A program made the translations under genes and the position numbers. Under the pieces are notes generated by a model. The model did no database searches. It was not told the origin of the DNA and was given only the letters and a program-made list of their open reading frames with translations. From the NCBI GenBank assembly GCA_022592445.1, contig JABYQR010000001.1, forward strand, positions 248,001-312,000: a stretch of 64,000 bases of DNA, in the 5' to 3' direction. Every line of letters starts with the position of its first letter. The first letter of the stretch is position 1. This document shows, piece after piece, positions 45,071 through 57,826 of the stretch. This stretch comes from Cytidiella melzeri (Eukaryota > Basidiomycota > Agaricomycetes > Polyporales > Irpicaceae).

Positions 45071-48000
45071 TGTACGTGTACAACTCGCTGCTCGATACAT
45101 CACACATCCACCATCCGTACACCGAAAGTCACGGCAGCCCCATAAATCTTTCGATTACTTGTATGCATGCGTAGTAGTCGACGTCGATTCCAAGGGCATT
45201 CGAAGTGCAATGTCTGAAATACACATCTGCATGGCGGGCATACATGTGTAGAGCCACGACACACACATATACGGATGGGGACCCGACAAAAACAAGTCAC
45301 ATAGAGGACCTACACTAGGATACAAAGCGGGTTGGGGGTAACACGGTATATATAGGGTGTGCTGCGACCACGGAACGAGTGAGGATGGATGGATGAGCGG
45401 GTGTGCGGAGTGATGAAGGGACAGCAAGGATGTGGGGAACGGGCAAGGTGACGGGTACAAGGTGGAGCTTAGAGTTTGAAGGGCAACCCGAAAACGCTCG
45501 TAGAGAACTCATGGCGTAAACGCACGAGCAGCCGTCTGGTCTCAATGTTCTTTGTCGGTTTTCTTGGATGCGAGGACACGAGGAGAGACATCATAGACAG
45601 AGGGAGGTGGAAAACATGAGAACGAGATCCTTTGGAATCTGGAGGAAAAGATGCAAGACACGGTGATGAGGGCGAAGACGCTGAGGAGGAACAAACCAAA
45701 TTAGTGTGAGAGCGTCTCGAGTAGGACGGTGAAGTAGGGCATAATGAGAATCTTCAGCGTGCATGACGGCTGCTGATATCGACGAAGGCCAGGGGAATGA
45801 ACAACACGCGCAAAGACCCGCAGCGTCAACGCAGCTTGAGCTTGCTACGCGCCGACCACGAGAGTCCTCTACGCCGATCGATGTACAGTTCATTGTAGGC
45901 CAAGAATAGTTTGCGAGACGTGGTGAAGCGGTGTGAATAAGCAAATATATACGATGCGTGGTTGATGATCGGTTCGCTGAGAAAGGATGGATATGTCGTT
46001 GTGTGGCGGGAAATTGCAAAGAGATGTCGAAACTGAGGCGGTGCGAATGAATTTACGAGGAGACCAAAATCCCGGAAATCGACGATGAGGCGAGAGAATC
46101 CAGCACTTGCTGTTTTTTGACAAAAGAGGGAAAGTGGATGCACCTCGGGCTTGGGGAAAGATTACCCATGTCGAACGCTATGTGCGCATTGTGCAGCAGC
46201 CCAGGAGAGCAGTAAGACATGGGACAGCGAAAGATGAAGTCGGCAACACAAGGAAACGGATGCCTTCGACACTGGAGGGGCCATTGTGTGGCTTTCTGTG
46301 CCTGCGGATGCGATCCAGTTCCTACATCTTCAGCAAGAGCCTCGGGTGATCGTATGAGAAGTCGACAGCGCGGTACACCACGCGATTACGGTATGCAGCG
46401 CAATGAGGAGACGCCATAGCACGGACTGATCGAATAGGTGCAGACTGGTACTAGCCCAAGTCGTTTCATGCTCAGAGTGCGACTGAGAGTAAGACCGACA
46501 GTGGCCTAGCATCTGTCCGACAACCGATGGATTGTAGGACGGGGATTGTGTACGCGGATGCATGGCGGGAGCATACACATGCAGAAACGTATATCCGTAG
46601 CCAGTGTAAGCTGTCTGCGTGGCATACATTGGAGCATGGACGGGACAGTAACGGTGCCTTACCATCTGTGGATCCATAGGCCAGAGGCAGGAATTCGTCT
46701 ACAAAGCCTGGAGCAAAGGCGAAGGCAAGTCGCTGCAGAATACATATGTTCGATGGAGATAGTTCGCGGCTCGAGATACTTTGCCTGGAACCTCATGTTG
46801 CCACGAACGGGTGCTCGTCCGCTGCAGAGCTCCAGTCTGAAGATGGTGGCAGCATCCTGCTAACCATACTGCGTAGAAGACAGGCTCTGGGATGCCGTCA
46901 ACTTCGTAAGCTTCGGATCGTTGAAATGCTTCCACGACATTAGCAATCGCCTTGCGTACCATAATCGTTGTGTGGGCTTGTCGAGAGGAGAGAGATAGGC
47001 TGGGGAACGGCGCAGAGGACAAAGGCGCGTGATAGACGTTCAGCTTTGTCGACCATAGGCACCACTTGTCCATGAGAACCCAACGATCGTGCGCAATAAG
47101 ACCAAGCGCCAGTCATCCCAACTTTGAGAGAACGGATTGGGCCGTTGGACATAGTGTACCTGATGCAAATGTCAGTGGCTATATAGGATTTATCATGATG
47201 TGTAAGAACATACGAGGTCTTGTTCAGAAACGTCCGATCGTCGATCCACTTGTTTGTCACCGTACAACCGCGAAGGATGAGCCCGAAAGGTGTAATTGCC
47301 TCAAGCATCGCGATCGAGAGGTGAATGAGACTCGGAACCTCATCTCGCGGAGATGCTCGTTCCTAACGCCGACTGGTCCAAAATAGACGGGAAGTCAAAC
47401 TATGCGTCACAACGCCATAAATACTGCAGACGGCTGCAACAGGGTCGAGAGCAGCATGAAGCGTGGATTGTGCCAAGCGGATAGGCGGCCGACTACGGTA
47501 CTGTTTGCAAAATGCCCTGTAGCAATTGATTCATATACGGTAGTAGACTGAAATAAGAAAATGGGAGCTTATGGCGGTTGTGAACCGTGAAGCGGACGAC
47601 CCGTACCAGTGGTGCACACCTTCTACACGAAACACAGTGGCCACGTGATAGGTTGTGCGTCGCAGAAGGAGTGATAACAGGCTCAGGCTGGTGAGTAGCC
47701 TGTCTAGCAGGACAATTCTCAGACTGGCGACATTGCCGCCACAAGGCCATCATCGTAGTGATATGCGTGCTGAGCCACTTCAACAACAAAATGGTTATAG
47801 TTGGTGACCGTATGAGAGCCACCCACTGCACGACTCACCCTGAGGAAGAGGCAATAGTCATGAGTCAAGATGTGAGCGACGAGAGTAAGATGTAGCTGTC
47901 ACTGTGTTATTGGTGTGGCCCGGGTGCGTGGTGGCTGTCGACGGGAATGGGGGTGGGCATCTACGGGATGGAGCGGATCGAGGAGCCTATCGCGAGCTGG

Positions 48001-49062
48001 CACAGATCACCAGGAGAGGTATGGCCTGCCGGTGGGTGCTTTCTTGCGCGTGACGAGAGACAAGGTGAGGATCAAATAGCAGGTCGTAAAGTAGGTCGTA
48101 AAAAGCGGAAAGGGGAGAGGAGTTGATAAGAGTGACGATGCAGAAGGAGTTCTGTGATAGACGCACCAAGTACCCGGCGTTTGTCTTGCTGATGCGAGCA
48201 AGGCGTAGAATGCTCGTCGGTGATCTGGCAAAGGAATCAATCATCGCGCTTGTTGTTGTGGGTGCTCCTGTCAGGTCAGTACTGTGTCATCCTCCACGAG
48301 AGAAGAGAAGGGGGAAGTTGTATCCAGCGAGGTGAGCGACTCGACTGGCTTGAGTCGAGTCAATGAATGTCCAACTGGCACTGCTGTGAGCCTCAACTCG
48401 CCGTCAATGTTCGAATGCTCTAGCTGGTGGCGTCCACGTATAGTACGAAGAATGTGAGAATATTCGCCGAACGGACAGACTCAGAGTCGATCGCGCAGAA
48501 CTGCAAAGATCTAGAGATCCAAGTTGATTACGTCAGCGTTCAGATATCGATCGTTTGCTCCCATGTCCATATTAATGCTCTTGAGGCTTGTCAGAACGTT
48601 CCGAGCTGGTATTGACGGGTCTACAGCATGGTCCACACTGACAGTGGACGGACGGGTTTGAGGTCTCTGCCAGGGACGGAGCAGCATTAGACACAGGCTT
48701 TGAGCCTGCAGAGGAGGGAGACGCGACTGAAATGTTGACCAGAGCGGCCATTCTACGACGGTCGAGGTAGAAGATTGGTGTCTACCACTTTTGTGGTCAG
48801 TCGCGATGGCAGCATTGGAAGCGCTGGAAGAACTCCAGCTCAGTTCTTTCAATGCGCGAGCAGACATAGCACTGCAAAGTAAGAGTAACGGAGAGTCTTG
48901 ATAATATCATACACAAATGTACATGTACACCCCTCCAAATACTAGTTTACAACAAAAATACAAGAAAAGTATCGTGCAAAACTAAAAACTAAAATTCGTA
49001 GCCAGATAGATGTTAAAACGACTATCTCCCTTTTCGTATCGTACACTTCCACACAAACAAAC
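45071..49062. other. 4-kb region without a supported gene
   Basis: Only short open frames occur on either strand. Several on the minus strand are hydrophobic and flanked by plausible GT/AG sites, for example PLFTTYFTTCYLILTLSLV near 48060-48110 and ALIRSPTITILLLKWLSTHI near 47760-47820, so an intron-dense membrane protein reading leftwards is possible. I could not assemble a continuous model or recognise a family. A TATATATAG box occurs near 45347. Confidence 0.3.
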
Positions 49063-51829
49063 TCAGTCCCAGCTCCCAGGTACACTCACGCTCGTACGGC
49101 TTCTCTTCAAAGGACTCTCACCACTACCAGAGGCAGCAGCCTGCGTCTCCGTACTAGAAGCCGCCACCGCGGAAGGCTTGGCTAAAAGCTCCTCGAGCAC
49201 GTCCGCCACGGCCGCGTCCTCTGCCTCGCGTGAAGTCTCTCCTTTCCGGACCATGCCTATAACCCGATCCGTAACTTTCAAGCGGAGCTCCGGGTTCGTG
49301 GCCTGCGTGAAGCCCATCTGACAATCCCAACGGATTAAGGTGAGAAACACTGCAAGGGAATAGAGGTGGAGAGGTACATACGTCTGAGAATCTGCGCATG
49401 ATGTTGTTGATTGCTTGAGGAGTATCATGAGGACGACTGAACGGGTTGTGCATGGGAGGACCCGGCCTTGAGCTGGGCCCGTTCGGGGGTGGTGGAGGAC
49501 GATGTTGTTGCCTGAAGCGAGAATCCCACCCGCCCAAGCCATGCACAGTGTGATGTCTGCGCGGCGAGACAGCCTCGAGCTCGATCCGGGGGAACGTTCC
49601 GCGAGCGTTGCTAACGATTTGCGGTTCCGGTGTCGTGCGCGACTGAGCGATTCCGTCTGCGCTAGTGACCAAATCTTTCTTTGCATGCTCGCCAGAGGGT
49701 TGACTGTCAAGAGCAACACAACGAATAAGCATGATGTAGCTGCGCTTGAGTAAGGGTACATACCTGTCCCCGCTAACGTTTCCCCGCCTCATTCTGTCCG
49801 CCCTTCTTGCTTGTCTTTCCTTCCTATAATTCTCCTTCTCCTTCCTGTACTGCTCCTTCGCCTTCTGAAGTGCTTCCTTACTAGCAATGTAAGATTTGTC
49901 TTCCTGAGCTTGACCCTGAGGCTCGCCAAGGCGCGGGGCCGTCGAGGTTGAAATGAAGCCAGATAGGTGATTGTGTATTTCGATAGGCAAAGCACGGTCA
50001 GATTCCTTAGGTGTAGAAGGCGTCGTGGAAGGTGTAGACATGCCATCGCCTTCTTCAAGCGTGTCAATAGGTTTATCAACAGTGGGAAGGAGTAGGTCGG
50101 GAGCTTCCACATGCGGAGGAGGACCCCGAGGAGGCGCCCAGCGTCCACCCGTGCACATTGGAGGCATTGGAGGCATCGGAGGCGTGGGGGGCGGAGGGAT
50201 GGGGATGATAGGGTGGCCAAATGACGCAGACGGCCAAGGCAAAGGTACGCCACTTGCGGAAAAGGGAGGAACTACGGGTGGCGGGGGTGGTGGCGGCGGC
50301 GGGAATCCAGGGCCAAAGGTGGGTGGATGAGGAGGAAGAGGAGGACGCATGAAGCTCGCTCCAAAGTACGACCCCGGCGGTCCATGCATAGAATCACCAG
50401 AGAAGAACGAGTCATGCCTAGGACCGAAGAAGCCTGGCCGACGATGATGATGACCTGAGCGCGAATCACGATGAGTCCAATCGTGCCATGTCTCCCGTCT
50501 GGACGGAGAGCCCATTCGACGATCGTCTCGGTGACCTCCGTCGCCTTGATGGCCTCCGCGACCACGAGGCCTAACATGGGCTGGTGTAGATGTGGCAGCT
50601 GCGACGTTGCCCGAGGCAGTATCCGCAGCGCTAGCAGTACCAGTGAACTGGCCAAAGGCGCGCATGACGCTCCCAAGAGCCTCTGCGACGCGCTGACCAG
50701 CAGACTCTTCCGCAGCTCTGTGAATATCCTCCGCAGCACGCTGCATATCTTCAGCGCTCCTCTGTGCACCACGGCGCATCTCTTCAGCAGCCTTTGAGAC
50801 TGCTTCGCGGTGTGCGTTCCAGTAGGTTCCCTCTGTGGCGTTGCGGATAATGTTACGCATACCTTCGGAAAGTTCGGGATGAGAAGCGAAGACGGTAGAG
50901 AAGGAATTCAGCAAAGCCGCAAAATCGTTCGCAAGGGAGGCATTAGGATTGGATGTCGAAGGCATCTCTCCAAGGTCAGGGAGAGGAGGATCAGATTCTT
51001 CAAAAGCGGAGGTCTTTGGGTCTTTAGCCATAGGAGTGTCCTCTGGCTGAGCAGGTAACGTGCTAGTTTTATCAGTCTCGGATAACCTGCGAGTACCAAA
51101 TATGTCGTCTGTGGTAGCTAGGCTGGCGTTCCTGACATGGACAGGAGGCTTGGGAGGGGCATCTTCGTCGACCATCGCGAGAGTAGAAGCAACGTCTTCA
51201 TCCTCCTCATCATTGTCCTCGACAACCCGCCCTTTCCCTTTGTCAGGTTTGGGAGTGGCGCCAAGGTCGGATTCGGTGATTGAGGAAGCGTCATCTGCGC
51301 GGTCTCCCCTCACACTAGCGTCGCTCTCGATGACTTCTAAAAATGCATGGGGAGCGGGGCTCTCCTCTGGTACCATGGGGACAAAGATGCCAGTGGGGGG
51401 ACCTCCGAAGGCGGAAATGTGTTGCCAGTCGTCACCCTCGAAGGCTCCGCTGTGCAGGCTGCTGATGCCGAAGGTATTACGGTGGTGAGAGCTTTGAGGA
51501 GTCTGTGGAAGGGATTTGTTGGCTTCAGAGGCACGGGCAGCTTCCAGATTTCTGACGATGAAACGAATGGCTTTCATTGCGTCTACTCGCTCGAAGGCGG
51601 AGAGTGGAGTGCTGTTGAACTTGTAGAAGTCTCTGAGCTCTTCGTCTGAGCTGAGGGTGACCTCGTCCCCGTCTGGGTCGACATAGGAAACGCCTATGTT
51701 GTCCTTGGGGATGCCATAAAGCGACTCTAGCTTGGCTGAGAGTTCAGGCCACGCTGGGCGTTCCATAAACATGACGCGGCGAGTGAGGCCATCGGGCGGA
51801 TTAGAGAACTTGAATAATGTGCGAGACAT
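49063..51829 (-). CDS. PB1-domain protein of unknown function (about 880 aa)
   Basis: The N-terminal 80 residues form a PB1 domain: a basic start (SRTLFKFSNPPDGLTRRV) and an acidic OPCA motif (SYVDPDGDEVTLSSDEEL), so both interaction faces seem present as in p62/NBR1-type scaffolds. An acidic linker follows (EDNDEEDEDVA), then an amphipathic helix with 7/11-residue periodicity (RRGAQRSAEDMQRAAEDIH), and long Pro/Gly/His-rich low-complexity sequence. Two introns (49763-49704 and 49381-49318) join GDR-type sequence to QPSGEHAKKDL and RRFSD to MGFTQATNPELRLKV. The end is TSVSVPGSWD. No ZZ finger or FW domain is visible, so it is not a canonical NBR1. A selective-autophagy or signalling role is speculation. 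Confidence 0.82.
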
Positions 51830-53069
51830 TGTGGTGAATGGGGGAGAAGGGAGAAAGAGCCACGAACTAGTCGTTTATATAGCTGGAGTTTTATCCTGCG
51901 GATGTGGGAAGAGGCATCTGTGCATGCATGCGCAGCATCTGGCGGCTCCGGGGTCGCGTCCGCAGTACAAATACCCAGGCGTCTGGCTTTGCTACTTATT
52001 ATCTCAGATTCATCATACATGCAGTCGACAGGCTCTTCAAGCAGCGTGCAGCAAAGTCAGTCTTTGTCGTGTCAACACGTTATATTTTTCGTAGCATTTT
52101 TGGAAGAACGGGTGAGTCTCTCTCCTCAACTGCGCGTCTTTTCACTATATATGATACTTCACTGTTCAAAGTCATGCCGGTGACTGGATCAAGGTGGACG
52201 TGGCCAGCTATGCCGCAGATCCAGCAAGTCGTGCGGCCACACATACTGCTTGGCGCAACACATATGCTGCAGGCACGCCCGATACGAGTACGAGGACCAT
52301 ATTGCAGTCGTGGATGGTCATGGAACAGGTCTGGAATAGCGCAGCAGGGCGAAGTGGTGATCAGTACCACACAAGTACGGCCTCAAGCTTCCAGCTCAGG
52401 CTTGAGCCTATACTGTACCTCTGTCAATGCAATCTCCGCTCCGCGATGGTTAAAGGATGGAAACGCAACCTCAAAATCATGGACAGGCAGCCCGCACAAC
52501 ATCAGCAAAATAATCATGGAGGGATCTACCTAGATCAACCAGGTTAGGGTTAGTCTTGTTATACCGTTTTGGCATTTTCTTATCAGACTTGATAATCACA
52601 AGTTATCCTGGCTTACCATGATATTCACAAATCACTACGGGAAACGACGATAAAGGTAGCTCACCTATGGAAAACGATGATAAAGGTATACCTCGCTCCG
52701 CTAAAGCCTGAGCGCTGAGCAGCCGTTCAAGTCAGGGACTCGGATGGCGTCGACGTGAACTCGCAAGATTTTGATAGAGTACCGAACATTATACAGTAAC
52801 GGTAGTATGAAAATTCGCAATGACTGTAGATATACACGGTATTGGCACATATATAGCATAGAAATAGTAGCAAGGTTGAAACAAAAGTCGAGTGCGGGAG
52901 ATCAATTGTAGTGTTTGGTAGCCGTCAGAGTCGTGCCAATTGAAGATGCAGCGAGCAGGATGCGCGCGTCGCGGCTGTTTGTTCAATTTAACTGTACATA
53001 CTCGTTCAGCACGATGTAGTCTAAGAGTTGTACCTGACACTCACTGTAAGTTTCCCTCAAGCCACGGCC
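51830..53069. other. Intergenic, short repeats only
   Basis: Contains the PB1 gene promoter, an imperfect direct repeat AACGA(C/T)GATAAAGGTA (near 52630 and 52672), two telomere-like GGTTAG units at 52541-52552, and no gene. The right part may include the end of the Plavaka transposon. Confidence 0.4.
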
Positions 53070-56000
53070 TCACAGATGCGCGAAGCCTAATCCATCGTAC
53101 TCATCGACTCCTTCGTCATCGTCGGATCCAAGGTCAATATCAGCATCACGGTCCAAGTCATCCCTCTCATCGAGCACGTCTTGGTCGCCGCCCTCGGGCT
53201 CCTCCTCATCCTCCGAGTCTTCGCTATCGTTCTCGTCTTCTGCATCTTCTCCATATCCGAAATCTTCTATCTCAGAGACAATCTCCGCTTCCTCCTCAGA
53301 CCCGTTGGCCTGGGCTTCATCGTCGTTGCCGTTGTCCGCGTCCTTCGTGCCCTGCTGAGGGCCTTCTTGGCTGTCGCTGTCCTCGTCTTCAGCTTCTGCG
53401 AGTCGTGGTCAAGAGTTGATGTCAGAGTGAGTAAAAGCGTGTATAAGAAACACTCGCCTGTTGCCTCAAGATCATTTGTGGCACTTGCGCCGAGGGCGAC
53501 AAGTGTATCTTGAATTTTCACGATCTGCCGCAGCGCCTTGTGGCCAATTCCGCCGCCGAGGTACCTCATAAACATGTCTCTGTCTGCAAACCTTGTGTCG
53601 ACGTAGATATTAGCATGCTCACACAGCTGGTATAGCAAGAAACACTTACATGTTGACATAGTAATACTGCCAGTCTTCGTTGCTATGAGAGTCGTTGGAG
53701 TCGGCGTCGTACTGGCGTGCAATGGAGGCGCCCTTGAGTAGATCATCTGTACGCCCGTAATGGAATGCGGGAATAAGATGCACTGCTCGAATGATCAGCT
53801 GGGGGTCTAGAAACCCAAATGCCTCTCCTCCCTCCGCATCGACAAATCCGATCCTGTGCAAACGCCGTTCAGAGAATCCACCTGGTGCGCTCATGTCCCG
53901 CCCAAACCACCGTACCCACACAAACTCCATACGTTGGAATTCTTGCGGCGCAGACCCAACAGGGTTGTATCTTGCGTTGACATGGAATATGCCGAGGACG
54001 CGGGCGTACCAGTACGGGTGGGTCTGGGACGTGCTGTTCCCCTCCTCGTGTCCAAGAACCATTATGTCGGCATGGTTCCGAGGGTTGATGCAGTCTTGAT
54101 CGCGGCGCAGGTCGTATGTTGTAAAGTTCACTCGAAGGGTTTTATGCCGGTAAAGGCGATTCTGCTCTAGCTGCAGCGCAAGTCGTTCAGGTACAGTGTA
54201 ATCTTCTTCGTCACCGCTATACTCTTTTTGCGTCAATCGTGTGATGAGATGGTTCTTGAGCTGCAGAATGAAATCCTGGACAACGGAACTGAGATTTTAT
54301 GAACTATAGAAGAATAGGATACTGTACCTGCAATGCAGGGTCATCTTTATGCTCCGATGCCCATGCAATCACGTCAAAGTGATCACGATCCGAGTCGGAC
54401 ATGGCATGGTGAGCGTGAAACGGTATTCCGGGAGGAGCGTTTCCTGTGGCGAAGCCAGATGCACCTGTCTCAGGCTCTTTGCGCGGTCGGCCCCGTTTCC
54501 GCGAGGTAGGCTGCTTGTTATGGTTTAACTCATCTTCGCTTGTTAGCCTTGTCCGTCGAGATGCTTCGCGTTCAGAAATGGCGTGGAGGAGTCTCTCGCG
54601 GCGGACATGTTGTCCAATCTGCTTCATGTACAACTTCCGGTTTGTTCGCGCATAGAACTTTTTTGCACGTCGATGCTCGAGTTCACCCTATGCTTATAAG
54701 TGAGTCTCAGCTAAGACACAACAATCCATTGATTGTCACTCGCCGTCTGAGTTGAGTACCCATCAGTCGTTCCAAACTGTCGAATGGCAGCAGCAACATG
54801 GCGCGTGTTGTGCCACTTGAAAGTCGTCAAGTTCAGTGTCTTCTGCTTTCGACCAGGTTCCTTTGGCTTTCCCTTTTCTGCAAGATGTGAGCTACTCGCT
54901 GTTACCTCTTCTGTATTCATCTCCGCCTCTGCACTGTGATCTGCAGCTGTACTTGACCGCTTTCCTTTTCCTTTTCCCTTTCCCTTTCCTTTCTCCAAAA
55001 GTTTGGCTTCTCGGCGATGACGTGCTGCTTCCTCTGTTGGTAGTTCCTGAACGTCTAACTTCTCACATTCTTTCGCAAACCGCCGCACTGTGTTTCCCAT
55101 CGAGGTTGTGGACATCTCGAGGACGGTGAGTGTACTTTCTGTATGTAATCTCAGCTTTGCGAGCGCATGCCAGACTGCGCACTCCCAGATCACATTTAAG
55201 ACAATCGTGTTGAAGGGCTCTGGTAAAAGGCCCTCAACCACGACAATGGCCACCTGATTGGTTAATTTTAAGTTTGGGTAACAATGGAAATCACGCACCT
55301 TGAGAACATTCTCATAGTCGCGTGCAGCAAAGTTCCCCAAAGCCGAAACATTGTTCTTGAATTTCCGTATGGTACCACGACCAAAGGTGGGAACCTTTCT
55401 GAAACTGGGAGGTGCGTCGTTCGTCTTTACTCTGTAATCGTTCTCAGCAGCTCGTAACGTACCGGGTATTCAACGTGGCAAGATTGTCGCTTGCACAAGC
55501 AAACAGTACACGTAGGATGTGCGTGAATATAGCCTTCCAGGTACCTAGCTCAAACTCGTGCAGGATGTCTGGAACAAACATTGAGTAATGGTTTATCCCA
55601 AAACCAGCAAGACGCTGAGAAAAGGCACTCTGAAAGGATTGTAAGTAGAAAAGCGTGCTGTAACTCATGAAGATCAGGTGCAGACTTACTCTCGTCGGCA
55701 GAAGAGATTGCGGTCCTAAGAGCGTTTCGACCGCTTTGCGCTTGATGCGATAGCCCTTTTCGAATATCCATTTGCGTGCCAAGTCAATAGTGCCTCGGAG
55801 ACTGAAGGTATCTTCCCGCATCTTTCTTGACTTGATTGCATCGCTTTTGGACCCCATGCGTGCAATGTCCTTCTTTTGAATCAGGCAGGTCGGACATGGA
55901 CACTGCGCAAGAAAACGGATGCAAGTGAGTGCTACCCTGCTCAAGCAAAATCAGCCTGTATCTCCTCGCTACAACGCACAGTACATACCGCTCTGGATAG

Positions 56001-57826
56001 TCCGCGGAGTATGTAAGAAATCGAGGAAACAGTCGTCGAATGATGCCGTCGCCGCAGGTGACAAGAATCCCGTGCTCATACGCGTGCATGAACTCGGCAT
56101 CCAGCAGCATGAGCCATATACCCTGCATAAGCTGGCTGCGACAGAAGCGTAGCACGTCTGGAGTGGCTGTGACATTGTACACTTTACGATAGAAATCCTG
56201 GATAAGTTCGGGTAACTAGCAGGAGCGAAACATGAGAACTATTGTTGAGATGTCATCTCGATAATAGCACGGCGACTCACCTTGGGGATATAAGCAAGAT
56301 GGTGAGCTGCAAAGTTCGAAGGCTTCGCGCGCATGTACTTTGAGAGCGCACCAAACCATAGGTAAATTGGCCACAGATATGCCGTCCCAAAATTGGTCAA
56401 GTGCGACGAGTCAGAATATCCCATGAGAGGTGCAGCAACATATTCGACGGTGGCTGCATTGTCTGGATTACGTGGTAAGGCATTTATTTTCACCTGTTCA
56501 GCCAAGAGAGCATCCGAGTTGTAGAGGTCTGTCCAGACACGTTCGCCAGGTGGATCGTCGGCGTCGAGAGTAGCCGTTGACCCAGAAAGGGGATCCTCCA
56601 GGTGAAAGAGCTTGAATGGCAGGTTATGAAAGTGTTTCTGTGTTGTGTCCTCATACGCAGACTTGACAACTGCAATCAGCGAGCGGTACCAGATACCCTC
56701 CACCACAAACTCGGGGGCCTGAGACTCTGATGCGTACGATGTACCCTCCTTCGGCACTGGAATCTTGACCAATCCCTCTTTCCAGCCGTCGTCTGCCGAG
56801 AACATCCCAGCGGGAGCAGCGTAGTCGTCCAGAACCTTGAGTTCGCGCTTGATGGAGAACTCCTTGAGATGCGCAGCGTTGAAGTCATCAGCTTGTATAA
56901 CAGTGTCAACTAGACGCTGCAGCTCTGCTTCCGACTTAACCTGCCCACCCGAGTATTGCCAGCGCAGACAGCGAAATGTGGTTGGGTTCTTGAAAGGAGC
57001 ATACCAGTTGCTGACCACATCGGCGACCTTCTGACCAAGAACACGTAGAGGGTTCTGTTGTACAAAGCCATCTGCTTCGGGTACAGCAGCAATCGTGGTC
57101 GAGTCAACCAAAGAGCTAGGCGTTGTGAGCTCTGTAGGGTCGCGCTGAGGTTTCTTTGCGTAGAGACGGTAGAGGCCAAACTTGTCGATGTCTGTGACAC
57201 AGCCTGGTGTCATGGATTGCGAGGTGGACGACACCAGCTCAGGTAGAGATGTAGAGGCAGATGTGGTAGAGGATGAAGGTGGGGGTGCACGTCGTCGAGG
57301 TCGAGGTGGCTGCGGCTTTGGAGCTACTAATCGTCGAAGATCATGGGTCATAGCGATTCCGCCGTAAGCAGGCAGAAAATCTTTGTAGGCACCTGGAATC
57401 TTACGCACACGCCCGGATCGTGTGTATAACGGCGGAGCAGCCTGTAGTTGAGCATTCGAAGGACCTGCACCTGGGTCATTCGGCTCGAAATCTACAGGAG
57501 GTCCTTCCTCCGAAGTTTCCAGCCTTGCCTCGCTCTATATCGGTTCCAAATACGTTGTTCGTCTAAGCTTGTTTTGCAGCAGTAAACAGACAGAATGTAC
57601 TTACCTCGTCCTCGTTCAATTGTCTGCGCAGTTCCCGTCGTTCATTTTCGACCTGGCTGTTGTTCTGTCTGCGCGGTAGCTTTGCGTGCGAGGGTTTATG
57701 CGTAGCTGCTTGAAGAGTCCTGTTCGAGGCTTGGTTGATTGTCTTGGCACGTTCACAGTAATTCATGTGTCGATGAAGGCCTTGGGCCTTGTCAAACTCT
57801 TTACCACAGCCATGACAGCCGTACAT
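53070..57826 (-). CDS. Plavaka-type DNA transposase
   Basis: Plavaka elements are basidiomycete cut-and-paste transposons. The start at 57826 gives a C2H2 finger (YGCHGCGKEF ... HRHMNYC). Then follow VVSNWYAPFKNPTTFR, the core block APLMGYSDSSHLTNFG (with the DSSH acidic site), LWPIYLWFGALSKYMRAKP, HGILVTCGDGIIRRLFPRF, CPCPTCL and SMFVPDILHEFELGTWK with a late acidic pair. A Lys-rich run (GKGKGKGKGKR), an SMSD-like spacer and a chromatin-like WYARVLGIFHVN block come later. The end is a strongly acidic tail (DEYDGLGFAHL, TGA 53072-53070). About ten short introns are implied, and no in-frame stop remains after splicing in the parts I checked, so the gene may be active. Terminal repeats of the element were not found. 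Confidence 0.82.

Noticed and set aside
45469..46143. Overlapping minus-strand Ser/Pro-rich frames as a gene
   Set aside because: No continuous spliced model or recognisable domain could be built.
52541..52552. GGTTAGGGTTAG resembling telomere repeats (also near 29451)
   Set aside because: Only two units in each place, inside ordinary or LTR sequence; too short for an interstitial telomere.
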